This document shows positions 1 to 6,373 of a DNA stretch of 13,798 nucleotides, in pieces; positions within the stretch are counted from its first letter, which is position 1, and each line of letters starts with the position of its first letter. A model generated the notes under the pieces. That model made no database searches. It saw only the letters and a program-made list of their open reading frames with translations, and was not told the DNA's origin. The translations under genes were made by a program, and so were the position numbers. Source of the DNA: Paralactobacillus_A sp963926925 (GTDB taxonomy: Bacteria > Bacillota > Bacilli > Lactobacillales > Lactobacillaceae); contig CAWUZD010000046.1 of the NCBI GenBank assembly GCA_963926925.1, positions 1 to 13,798 on the forward strand, written 5' to 3'.

Positions 1-3
1 TAC

Positions 4-84
4 GGAGGAGTAGCGAAGTGGCTAAACGCGGCGGACCGTAAATCCGCTCCTTCGGGTTCGGTGGTTCGAATCCACTCTCCTCCA
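4..84 (+). tRNA. tRNA-Tyr (anticodon GTA)
   Basis: The acceptor stem GGAGGAG (4-10) pairs perfectly with CTCCTCC (77-83), followed by the discriminator A84. The anticodon stem GCGGA/TCCGC encloses the loop CCGTAAA, giving anticodon GTA (Tyr). The T-loop TTCGAAT and a long class II variable arm are present, as expected for bacterial tRNA-Tyr. The 3' CCA is not encoded, because TTT follows directly, so it must be added by nucleotidyltransferase. Serine and leucine tRNAs also have long variable arms but are excluded by the anticodon. Confidence 0.97.
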
Positions 85-90
85 TTTCTA

Positions 91-121
91 GTTCTAAGTT
101 GTTAACTTAGAGCTTTTTTTT
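91..121 (+). terminator. Rho-independent terminator after tRNA-Tyr
   Basis: A stem of about 10 bp (91-100 with 104-113, one G-T pair) encloses a GTT loop and is followed by eight T residues (114-121). The stem is AT-rich but long. It ends the tRNA transcript and insulates the glutaminase gene. Confidence 0.8.
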
Positions 122-183
122 ACTCATTTTGCGGTTCGTTTTGTTAAAGTTCACATTAGTAATAATGCTAGAATGAAGGCAAA

Positions 184-189
184 AGGAGG
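184..189 (+). promoter_or_regulatory. Ribosome binding site that fixes the glutaminase start
   Basis: AGGAGG at 184-189 lies 7 nt before the ATG at 197. A longer in-frame reading from the ATG at 173 would put this site inside the coding region and add eight non-homologous residues, so 197 is preferred. A second ATG follows at 200. Confidence 0.85.
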
Positions 190-196
190 CAATAAA

Positions 197-1138
197 ATGA
201 TGGATACACAGCAATTACATGATTTAGTTGCGAAGAATTTTAAGTACTATCAAAAGGGCAAGAACGCCCAATACATCCCGGCACTTGCTAAAGTTAATCC
301 GGCACAATTAGGGATTGCTTTGTATGATTTGCAGAATAATGGGGTGCAACTTTGTGGTAATCCTGATAGTAGTGCCCAGGTGCGTTTTGCCATCGAAAGT
401 ATTTCAAAGGTGCCAGTCTTAATGCTAGCAATCGCTGATAATGGCTTGCATGAAGTTTTCGAAAAAGTTGATGCTGAACCAACTGGTTTTGCGTTTAATT
501 CCTTATTAAATATGGAAATTAAACAACGGAAGGATCCGATGAATCCTTTTGTTAACCAGGGTGCGATTGTTGTTAATTCCTTAGTAAAGGGCAAGGATAG
601 TGACGAACGCTTTAGCCGGATTCTTGATTTTATGAAAGTTGTCTTTAATGATAATGACATTACTTTAAATGAAGAAGTTTATCATTCCGAATCAGCTACT
701 GGTGATATTAACCGTTCTATTGCTTACTACATGCGTGGTAAAGGCATGTGGGATGGTGATGTGAATGATGTCCTTGATTCATATTTTAAACAATGTTCAG
801 TCAACGTGACGGCACTTGATTTAGCAAACTTGGGTGCATTGTTGGCTAATGGTGGAGTGGCACCATGGAATCACCAACGGATTGTTTCAACAGAAAGTGC
901 GATGATTGTTAAATCATTGATGTTAACAGCCGGGTTATACAATGAATCGGGTGACTTCTCAATGCACATTGGTGTTCCTACCAAAAGTGGTGTTGGTGGC
1001 GGCTTAATGTCGGCCGTACCACACAAGTATGGCATTGGTATTTTTAGCCCACCAATTGATAAACCAGGTAACAGTGTTGCCGGGATGAAGTTATTACACG
1101 ACATTGTTGAGCAATTACATCTTGATATTTTTGCATAA
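197..1138 (+). CDS. glsA: Serine-type glutaminase
   Basis: This cytoplasmic glutaminase hydrolyses L-glutamine to L-glutamate and ammonia. It is 313 aa, close to the ~310 aa of E. coli YbaS. It shows the beta-lactamase-like fold signatures of the family: the nucleophile motif SISK (S68, K71), an NPFVNQG asparagine motif (about 116-122), the SE..NR segment in the middle, and SGVGGG near the C-terminus. The family usually has NxGA with Ala after Asn; here it is NQGA, a small change. The start at 197 is set by the ribosome binding site. No convincing promoter was found between the tRNA terminator and the gene, only an AATAAT box near 161 with a poorly spaced -35. It converges with a GadC-type antiporter, as ybaS lies beside a permease in E. 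coli. In E. coli and Limosilactobacillus reuteri such glutaminases raise acid survival by releasing ammonia. That role here is inferred from context. Confidence 0.93.
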   Translation: MMDTQQLHDLVAKNFKYYQKGKNAQYIPALAKVNPAQLGIALYDLQNNGVQLCGNPDSSAQVRFAIESISKVPVLMLAIADNGLHEVFEKVDAEPTGFAFNSLLNMEIKQRKDPMNPFVNQGAIVVNSLVKGKDSDERFSRILDFMKVVFNDNDITLNEEVYHSESATGDINRSIAYYMRGKGMWDGDVNDVLDSYFKQCSVNVTALDLANLGALLANGGVAPWNHQRIVSTESAMIVKSLMLTAGLYNESGDFSMHIGVPTKSGVGGGLMSAVPHKYGIGIFSPPIDKPGNSVAGMKLLHDIVEQLHLDIFA

Positions 1139-1139
1139 T

Positions 1140-1177
1140 AAAAAACGGTCTACGGAAATTTTCGTAGACCGTTTTTT
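1140..1177. terminator. Bidirectional Rho-independent terminator
   Basis: A near-perfect inverted repeat: ACGGTCTACG (1145-1154) pairs with CGTAGACCGT (1163-1172). It is flanked by A6 on the left (1140-1145) and T6 on the right (1172-1177). It therefore gives a T-tailed hairpin on both strands and can end both the glutaminase transcript (+) and the antiporter transcript (-), whose stop codon is only 3 nt away. Confidence 0.93.
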
Positions 1178-1180
1178 AGT

Positions 1181-2626
1181 TTAGAAATGTTTTACCGGAT
1201 AATGATTATGCTTGTTATAGAAGCGTTGTAAAACAATAATCGTGATGGCCAAAATAATGGTTACGGTTAAGCAAATCGCCAAGATGATTTGGTAAACATG
1301 GGCTTGGGCAGCGGGTAAAACAGCGGATGGCGTAAAGGTCACGACAAACGCAAAGATTGATGTGGAGATACCAGATATCCACAAAATAATTTTACCAACC
1401 ATGCCACCTGGGACAGTATAAGTCCGTGGTAAGTTACGATGCTTGAAAATTAACATGAAGTAAGCACCATACATTAATAGGTAACATAATAGGTAGATTA
1501 ACGTTCCTAGTGATGTAGCGATTAAGAACGAAATATTACTCTTACCACCTAAGAAAGTTAAAACAGCATCCCACATAATTACTAAGATCGTCTGAATAAT
1601 AATGATATTAACGGGTACATCATGCTTATTCTTCTTACGTAATTGGTGTGGTAACATCCCGTATTCAGCCGCAACTTGCATCCCCCGGGATGGACCAACA
1701 ACCCAGGAACTAATGCCACCAATGACCCCAAAAACAATCATTAAGATGAAGAAATCTAATAACCATGTCAAATGCGGATCAAAGTGGAGTAATAGTAATT
1801 TGAAAGCTTGGTAAATACCACCATCAAGGGAAAGTTCATGTTGGGGTACTACGACCGCAATACTTAAGCCACCTGCGGCATTTAAAATAATTGATAAGAC
1901 AACCAAAATGCCCATGACTAATGGATAATTATCTTCGGGATTTTGTAATTCATCAATGTGAGAGGCAGATGATTCAATACCACTAAATGCCAAGATGAAA
2001 GTAGCAAAAACCGTTAATGTGCCGCGACCATGAAAGTTTGGCAATAATTCATGCCAGCCAAATTTAATGTAAATATGATTACCTTGGCAAACATAAGCAA
2101 TTGCTAAACCGAAGAAGATTAATGAAACGCCAATAATGCCGAATAATAACCCGAACTGGGCAATTTTGGCAGTATACTTGGTCCCACCTAACTGAATTAA
2201 GGTAATTATGATGAATAATACTGCCACACTCAAAAACTTTACTAATAAGTTATCATTCAAAATCGGTAAATGAAACACATACGAAATCATGCCGATAACA
2301 AAATAACTCATCGTAATAAAATCAACGGTGATTTGGAACCATTGAAAGAAGATAGCAAGAAAACCAATTTTTTCATTATGAAATGCATGACCAACCCAGC
2401 CAAACACACCACCAGTACTCCAACCTTCAACGCTCGCCATTTCAGCAGCGATTAACGCGGTTGGTAATAACCAAAAAATGCCGCCAAAAATCGTAAAGAA
2501 GATGACGGCAAACTTGGCAGTGGCAAAACTCGGGTATTCATAAATAGTCATTACCATTGACGCTGTCAATGCAAAGAAACTAAATAAAGTTAATACTTTC
2601 TTGCTTTGCTGCGTACTTTTTTGCAT
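1181..2626 (-). CDS. gadC: GadC-family glutamate/GABA (glutamine) antiporter, short C-terminus
   Basis: This is an inner-membrane APC-superfamily exchanger of 481 aa with about 12 hydrophobic segments. Its N-terminal IYEYPSFATAKF, AAEMASVEGW and FFQWFQIT segments, the central SGIESSASHIDELQNPEDNY and the VVGPSRGM motif are all characteristic of lactic acid bacterial GadC. Known GadC proteins swap extracellular glutamate for GABA, and E. coli GadC also swaps glutamine for glutamate. Here the partner gene is a glutaminase and no decarboxylase is in view, so glutamine/glutamate exchange is a reasonable inference. The ATG at 2626 is preceded by GAGAGGT (2634-2640). Odd feature: after the last membrane helix only about 14 residues remain (RFYNKHNHYPVKHF). 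Characterised GadC proteins have a longer tail that acts as a pH-dependent plug. The terminator begins right after the stop, so no frameshifted remainder exists. Confidence 0.87.
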   Translation of the reverse strand: MQKSTQQSKKVLTLFSFFALTASMVMTIYEYPSFATAKFAVIFFTIFGGIFWLLPTALIAAEMASVEGWSTGGVFGWVGHAFHNEKIGFLAIFFQWFQITVDFITMSYFVIGMISYVFHLPILNDNLLVKFLSVAVLFIIITLIQLGGTKYTAKIAQFGLLFGIIGVSLIFFGLAIAYVCQGNHIYIKFGWHELLPNFHGRGTLTVFATFILAFSGIESSASHIDELQNPEDNYPLVMGILVVLSIILNAAGGLSIAVVVPQHELSLDGGIYQAFKLLLLHFDPHLTWLLDFFILMIVFGVIGGISSWVVGPSRGMQVAAEYGMLPHQLRKKNKHDVPVNIIIIQTILVIMWDAVLTFLGGKSNISFLIATSLGTLIYLLCYLLMYGAYFMLIFKHRNLPRTYTVPGGMVGKIILWISGISTSIFAFVVTFTPSAVLPAAQAHVYQIILAICLTVTIILAITIIVLQRFYNKHNHYPVKHF

Positions 2627-2655
2627 ATTTACGACCTCTCTAAAAAACTAATTCT

Positions 2656-2684
2656 ATTATAGAAAACTTTCGAAAAAATGTTGA
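2656..2684 (-). promoter_or_regulatory. Promoter of the gadC-like gene
   Basis: Read on the - strand: -35 TCAACA (2684-2679), a 17-nt spacer and a perfect -10 TATAAT (2661-2656), about 30 nt before the start codon. The -35 matches 4 of 6 consensus positions and overlaps the -35 of the divergent str promoter. Confidence 0.7.
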
Positions 2685-2709
2685 CGGACAAGCATTAAAA
2701 TAGTAAACT
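2681..2709 (+). promoter_or_regulatory. Promoter of the rpsL-rpsG-fusA operon
   Basis: -35 TTGACG (2681-2686), a 17-nt spacer and -10 TAAACT (2704-2709). A transcript would start near 2716 and carry a leader of about 130 nt before rpsL. The -35 shares 4 bp with the -35 of the divergent antiporter promoter. Confidence 0.7.
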
Positions 2710-2715
2710 AATCAT

Positions 2716-2845
2716 CGGTATTTGTTAAAGCGATTAATAATATATTTTGATGTATTGTTATTTTAGCTAAAAAAAGAACCACCTGGATGTGTGGACTTAC
2801 AATTACAAAATAATTACAAAAAGTGAAGAAGGGAGGACCAAAATA
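2716..2845 (+). promoter_or_regulatory. 5' leader of the str operon
   Basis: This is the roughly 130-nt untranslated stretch between the predicted transcription start and rpsL. It contains a TTTTAGCTAAAA palindrome (2761-2772), a small CCAC/GTGG stem-loop (2779-2794), a tandem direct repeat (2801-2821) and a strong GGGAGG ribosome binding site (2831-2836). Ribosomal protein leaders often carry autoregulatory structures, but I cannot assign this one to a known family. Confidence 0.45.
2801..2821 (+). repeat. Tandem 10-nt direct repeat in the str leader
   Basis: AATTACAAAA occurs twice (2801-2810 and 2812-2821), separated by one T, just ahead of the rpsL ribosome binding site. It is unstructured and A-rich, so it may simply keep the translation start region open. 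Confidence 0.6.
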
Positions 2846-3265
2846 ATGCCAACAATTAATCAATTGGTACGTCAAGGTCGTAAATCAAAAACAACCAAGT
2901 CAAACTCACCAGCTTTGAACTTTGGTTACAACAGCATGAAGAAAACTTTAACTAATAATCCTGCTCCTCAAAAGCGTGGGGTTGCTACACGTGTCGGCAC
3001 AATGACACCTAAGAAGCCTAACTCAGCTTTACGTAAATATGCCCGTGTACGTTTATCAAACTTAGTTGAAGTTACTGCTTACATTCCTGGTATTGGCCAT
3101 AACTTACAGGAACACAGCGTTGTTTTAATTCGTGGTGGTCGTGTAAAGGACTTACCTGGTGTTCGTTACCATATTATTCGTGGTGCGCTTGATACTGCCG
3201 GTGTCGACGGTCGTATGCAAGGTCGTTCTAAGTACGGTGCAAAGCGTCCTAAACAAAAGAAATAA
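2846..3265 (+). CDS. rpsL: Small ribosomal subunit protein S12
   Basis: S12 is a decoding-centre protein of the 30S subunit. The 139-residue protein begins MPTINQLVRQGRKSK, the family's standard N-terminus, 9 nt after GGGAGG (2831-2836). An in-frame ATG at 2789 would add 19 residues without homology and lies inside the leader, so it is rejected. The conserved PKKPNSALRK (K56, equal to the E. coli streptomycin-resistance position K42/43) and RVKDLPGV (K101, equal to K87/88) are intact, as is the aspartate after K101 that can be methylthiolated. The usual streptomycin-resistance substitutions are therefore absent. It is first in the operon; rpsG follows after 41 nt. Confidence 0.98.
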   Translation: MPTINQLVRQGRKSKTTKSNSPALNFGYNSMKKTLTNNPAPQKRGVATRVGTMTPKKPNSALRKYARVRLSNLVEVTAYIPGIGHNLQEHSVVLIRGGRVKDLPGVRYHIIRGALDTAGVDGRMQGRSKYGAKRPKQKK

Positions 3266-3306
3266 TAATTATTAAACAATAAAAACATTTTAGGGAGGTC
3301 GACGAA

Positions 3307-3777
3307 ATGCCAAGAAAAGGTGCTGTGGCAAAACGTGATGTTTTACCTGATCCAATTTACAACTCTAAATTGGTAACACGTTTAATCAACAACTTAATGG
3401 TTGATGGTAAGCGTGGGGTTGCATCAACAATTTTATATAACGCATTTGATATTATTAAGAAACAAACTGGTAAGGATCCATTGGAAGTCTTCGAACAAGC
3501 AATGAAGAATGTTATGCCTGTTTTGGAAGTACGGGCACGCCGTATCGGTGGTGCTAACTACCAAGTTCCTATCGAAGTTCGTCCAGAACGTCGTACAACT
3601 TTAGGCTTACGTTGGATTACACAATATGCACGTTTACGTGGTGAACATACCATGGATGAACGTTTAGCACGTGAAATCATGGATGCTGCTAATAACACTG
3701 GTGCAGCCGTTAAGAAACGTGAAGATACTCACAAGATGGCTGACGCTAACCGTGCATTCGCACATTATCGTTGGTAA
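3307..3777 (+). CDS. rpsG: Small ribosomal subunit protein S7
   Basis: S7 is a 16S rRNA-binding protein that starts assembly of the 30S head and lies near the E site. The 156 aa match the standard bacterial length. The sequence begins PRKGAVAKRDVLPDP, contains the basic RARRIGGANYQVP segment and the R-rich EVRPERRTTLGLRW stretch, and ends HKMADANRAFAHYRW, all typical. The start follows AGGGAGGT at 3292-3299. It is transcribed with rpsL. A strong stem-loop lies just after its stop codon and may reduce readthrough into fusA. Confidence 0.98.
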   Translation: MPRKGAVAKRDVLPDPIYNSKLVTRLINNLMVDGKRGVASTILYNAFDIIKKQTGKDPLEVFEQAMKNVMPVLEVRARRIGGANYQVPIEVRPERRTTLGLRWITQYARLRGEHTMDERLAREIMDAANNTGAAVKKREDTHKMADANRAFAHYRW

Positions 3778-3799
3778 TATCATTTGGCTATTATATACT
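3771..3799 (+). promoter_or_regulatory. Candidate internal promoter for fusA
   Basis: TTGGTA (3771-3776, overlapping the rpsG stop) is followed by a 17-nt spacer and TATACT (3794-3799). The -10 matches 5 of 6 and the -35 matches 4 of 6. Transcription would start near 3806, at the loop of the rpsG-fusA hairpin, so these transcripts would lack its 5' arm. Confidence 0.45.
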
Positions 3800-3829
3800 T
3801 GCCTTCGCAAGCGTATAGTAGCTATTTTT
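3787..3829 (+). terminator. Stem-loop between rpsG and fusA (attenuator or partial terminator)
   Basis: A 16-position stem (3787-3802 with 3807-3822) with a single A-C mismatch closes on a CTTC tetraloop. It is followed by TATTTTT (3823-3829). The T-run is short and interrupted, so it probably acts as a partial terminator or RNA-processing site that sets the S12/S7 to EF-G ratio. Confidence 0.65.
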
Positions 3830-3861
3830 AAAATAAAAAATTTAATGAAGGGGTATAGTTC

Positions 3862-5955
3862 ATGGCAAACAAACGTGAATTTCCATTAGAAAGAACCCGT
3901 AATATCGGGATCATGGCTCACATTGACGCTGGTAAAACAACTACCACTGAACGTATCTTGTACTACACAGGTAAAATCCATAAGATTGGTGAAACCCACG
4001 ATGGTGCTTCACAAATGGACTGGATGGCACAAGAACAAGAACGTGGTATCACTATCACATCTGCTGCTACCACTGCGCAATGGAAGAATTATCGTATCAA
4101 CATCATTGATACCCCAGGACACGTTGACTTCACTATCGAAGTAGAACGTTCATTACGTGTTTTGGATGGTGCGATCACTGTTTTGGATGGTCAATCAGGT
4201 GTTGAACCACAAACTGAAAACGTATGGCGTCAAGCTACAACATACGGCGTACCACGGATTGTTTTCGTAAATAAGATGGATAAAATGGGTGCTGACTTTG
4301 ACTACTCAGTACAAACATTACATGATCGTTTGGAAGCAAACGCACATGCTATCCAAATGCCTATCGGTTCTGAAGACAGTTTCGAAGGTGTTATCGACTT
4401 AATCGAAATGAAAGCCGACTTATACGACGAAGATGAATTAGGTACTAAGTGGGATACTGTTGATATTCCAGAAGAATACCGTGAAGAAGCTGAAAAACGT
4501 CGTGCTGACTTAATTGAAGCTGTTGCTGATGTTGACGACGACATTATGGAAAAGTACTTAGGCGGTGAAGACATCACTAACGACGAATTACGTGCCGCAA
4601 TTCGTAAAGCAACTTTGAACTTGGAATTCTACCCAGTATTAGCAGGTTCTGCTTTCAAGAACAAAGGTGTACAAATGTTATTGGATGCCGTTATCGACTA
4701 CTTACCATCACCATTGGAAGTACGTCCATACAACGCAACTGATCCAGAAACAGGCGACGAAGTAGAATTAACTGCCGGTGATGACAAACCATTCGCAGCA
4801 TTGGCATTTAAGATTGCTACTGACCCATTCGTAGGTCGGTTAACATACATCCGGGTTTACTCAGGTACTTTACAATCAGGTTCATATGTATTAAACGCAT
4901 CAAAGAACGTTCGTGAACGTATTGGTCGTTTGTTACAAATGCACTCTAACCACCGTAAGGAAATTCCTGAAGTATTCTCAGGTGATATCGCAGCCGCAAT
5001 CGGCTTGAAGAATACCACAACTGGTGACTCATTGACTGACGTTGATCACCCATTGATTTTGGAATCACTAGAAATCCCAGATCCAGTTATCCAAGTTTCT
5101 ATTGAACCAGATTCAAAAGAAGACCGTGACAAGTTAGACAATGCGTTACAAAAATTATCAGAAGAAGACCCAACCTTCCGTGCTGAAACTAACCCAGAAA
5201 CAGGCGAAACATTAATCGCTGGGATGGGTGAATTACACTTGGATATCATGGTTGACCGTATGAAGCGTGAATTCAAGGTTTCTGCTAAAGTTGGTGAACC
5301 ACAAGTTGCATACCGTGAAACATTTACTAAAGAAGCATCAGCTCAAGGTAAATTTGTCCGGCAATCAGGTGGTAAAGGTCAATACGGTGATGTTTGGATT
5401 GACTTCACACCAAACGAAGAAGGCAAAGGCTTCGAATTCGAAGATGCTATTGTCGGTGGTGTAGTTCCTCGTGAATACATTCCAGCCGTAGAACAAGGCT
5501 TGAAAGAAGCTATGGAAAACGGTGTCTTGGCAGGCTACCCATTGATCGATATCAAAGCTAAGTTATATGATGGTTCTTACCACGAAGTCGACTCTTCTGA
5601 AGCTGCATTCAAAGTTGCTGCTTCATTAGCGTTGAAGAACGCTGCTAAGAACGCTGGCGCAGTTATTTTGGAACCAATTATGCGTGTCGAAGTAGTTACA
5701 CCAGAAGAATACCTTGGCGATGTTATGGGATCAATCACAGCACGGCGTGGTCGTGTTGAAGGTATGGAAGCACGTGGTAACGCTCAAATGATCAATGCGA
5801 TGGTACCATTAGCTGAAATGTTCGGTTACGCAACAACATTGCGTTCCTCAACACAAGGACGTGGTACATTCACAATGACATTTGACCACTACGAACCAGT
5901 ACCAAAGAGCATCCAAGAAGAAATTATCAAGAAGAACGGCGGTTCTGCTGACTAA
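3862..5955 (+). CDS. fusA: Translation elongation factor G
   Basis: EF-G is a cytoplasmic GTPase that drives ribosomal translocation and, with RRF, ribosome recycling. At 697 aa it is full length. GTP-binding motifs: G1 AHIDAGKT (19-26), the switch region RGITITSAAT (61-70), G3 DTPGH (83-87), G4 NKMD (137-140) and G5 GSAF. Domain II, the domain III segment GMGELHLDIM, domain IV (SGGKGQYGDVW) and the domain V start (LEPIMRVEVVTPEEYLGDVMG) are all recognisable. The start is preceded by GAAGGGG (3847-3853). It is the last gene of the str operon; tuf does not follow, as usual in lactobacilli. A strong terminator follows after 23 nt. It may be transcribed both from the rpsL promoter and from an internal promoter at 3771-3799. 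Confidence 0.99.
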   Translation: MANKREFPLERTRNIGIMAHIDAGKTTTTERILYYTGKIHKIGETHDGASQMDWMAQEQERGITITSAATTAQWKNYRINIIDTPGHVDFTIEVERSLRVLDGAITVLDGQSGVEPQTENVWRQATTYGVPRIVFVNKMDKMGADFDYSVQTLHDRLEANAHAIQMPIGSEDSFEGVIDLIEMKADLYDEDELGTKWDTVDIPEEYREEAEKRRADLIEAVADVDDDIMEKYLGGEDITNDELRAAIRKATLNLEFYPVLAGSAFKNKGVQMLLDAVIDYLPSPLEVRPYNATDPETGDEVELTAGDDKPFAALAFKIATDPFVGRLTYIRVYSGTLQSGSYVLNASKNVRERIGRLLQMHSNHRKEIPEVFSGDIAAAIGLKNTTTGDSLTDVDHPLILESLEIPDPVIQVSIEPDSKEDRDKLDNALQKLSEEDPTFRAETNPETGETLIAGMGELHLDIMVDRMKREFKVSAKVGEPQVAYRETFTKEASAQGKFVRQSGGKGQYGDVWIDFTPNEEGKGFEFEDAIVGGVVPREYIPAVEQGLKEAMENGVLAGYPLIDIKAKLYDGSYHEVDSSEAAFKVAASLALKNAAKNAGAVILEPIMRVEVVTPEEYLGDVMGSITARRGRVEGMEARGNAQMINAMVPLAEMFGYATTLRSSTQGRGTFTMTFDHYEPVPKSIQEEIIKKNGGSAD

Positions 5956-5978
5956 TTTCATTAAAGATGAATAAAACT

Positions 5979-6010
5979 AAGCAGCTATCCATTTGGATAG
6001 CTGCTTTTTT
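5979..6010 (+). terminator. Rho-independent terminator of the str operon
   Basis: GCAGCTATCC (5981-5990) pairs perfectly with GGATAGCTGC (5995-6004) around an ATTT loop, extended by two A-T pairs and ending in T6 (6005-6010). Confidence 0.95.
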
Positions 6011-6033
6011 AATAAATAAAAAGGATGATAATA

Positions 6034-6186
6034 ATGAACGATAAAATAAATAATGCTGATTTAATTATTCATTCTAAGCACATTGTTAAATCCAAACATC
6101 CTGAACAAGATATGATGCAGGCAATGCATGAAGTATTACAAAATAAAGCTGTATATAATGCATTGAAAAAACTTGCTGATGAATAA
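6034..6186 (+). CDS. Small hypothetical protein, 50 aa
   Basis: I do not recognise this protein. It begins MNDKINNADLIIHSKHIVKS and ends VYNALKKLADE, with a central methionine-rich stretch (M27, M28, M31). It is soluble in character, with no signal peptide or membrane segment. The C-terminal half (about 24-50) has the heptad-like pattern of an amphipathic helix. AAGGA (6021-6025) sits 8 nt before the ATG, and the stop is followed 7 nt later by its own terminator. These three signals make it a credible gene rather than chance. There is no room for a promoter between the fusA terminator and this start, so expression would need readthrough or a promoter inside the end of fusA. It is AT-rich. Small regulator, immunity-type or cell-surface roles are all unsupported guesses. 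Confidence 0.6.
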   Translation: MNDKINNADLIIHSKHIVKSKHPEQDMMQAMHEVLQNKAVYNALKKLADE

Positions 6187-6193
6187 TAAAACT

Positions 6194-6233
6194 AAGCAGT
6201 TATCTAATCTAAAATAGATAGCTGCTTTTTTTT
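6194..6233 (+). terminator. Rho-independent terminator after the small gene
   Basis: AAGCAGTTATCTA (6194-6206) pairs with TAGATAGCTGCTT (6215-6227), with one G-T wobble and an 8-nt loop, followed by T8 (6226-6233). It is a diverged copy of the fusA terminator. Confidence 0.93.
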
Positions 6234-6241
6234 AAACAAAA

Positions 6242-6268
6242 AATGACTAATTGATAAAAAATGTCATT
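6242..6268. promoter_or_regulatory. Inverted repeat upstream of the EPS promoter (candidate operator)
   Basis: AATGAC (6242-6247) and GTCATT (6263-6268) form a 6-bp inverted repeat with a 15-nt AT-rich centre, ending 5 nt before the EPS -35 box. The position suits a transcription factor. The half-sites are short and the region is AT-rich, so chance is possible. Confidence 0.3.
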
Positions 6269-6273
6269 AACAA

Positions 6274-6303
6274 TTGCAAAGTTTCATTAAAATTTTTTAT
6301 AAT
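6274..6303 (+). promoter_or_regulatory. Promoter of the EPS operon
   Basis: -35 TTGCAA (6274-6279), an 18-nt spacer and a perfect -10 TATAAT (6298-6303). The start would fall near 6310, giving a leader of about 64 nt before the first EPS gene. It is the only good promoter between the small gene's terminator and the cluster. Confidence 0.75.
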
Positions 6304-6373
6304 AAAACTTGTTATGTAATTTTATAAATTCACAATATTTTTTAATTTTTTGGAAAAAGGGAGAGCGATCCGG

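Larger units (their letters stand above)
5970..6233 (+). repeat. Pair of near-identical terminator repeats bracketing a small gene
   Basis: AATAAAACTAAGCAG occurs at 5970-5984 and 6185-6199, and GATAGCTGCTTTTTT at 5996-6010 and 6217-6231. The two 15-nt matches are offset by 215 and 221 nt, so each copy is a whole terminator with a diverged loop. The 50-codon gene lies between them. This looks like a duplicated terminator, or a gene that arrived with a copy of one. Confidence 0.75.

Noticed and set aside
139..174. Promoter for the glutaminase gene (AATAAT or TAGAAT boxes)
   Set aside because: The -10-like boxes lack a -35 at suitable spacing, and the TAGAAT version would start transcription almost at the ribosome binding site.
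173..196. Earlier glutaminase start at ATG 173
   Set aside because: The Shine-Dalgarno sequence would lie inside the coding region and no suitable site precedes 173.
250..660. A 136-codon open frame on the - strand within the glutaminase gene
   Set aside because: It is antisense to a clear glutaminase, has no recognisable domain and is Ser/Lys-rich as expected of a shadow frame.
2789..2845. N-terminal extension of S12 starting at ATG 2789
   Set aside because: S12 proteins begin MPTINQL; the extension lies in the leader, has no ribosome binding site, and GGGAGG directly precedes 2846.
5950..6233. An insertion sequence or MITE between fusA and the EPS genes
   Set aside because: The repeats are direct copies of a terminator rather than terminal inverted repeats, and no transposase or clear target-site duplication is visible.
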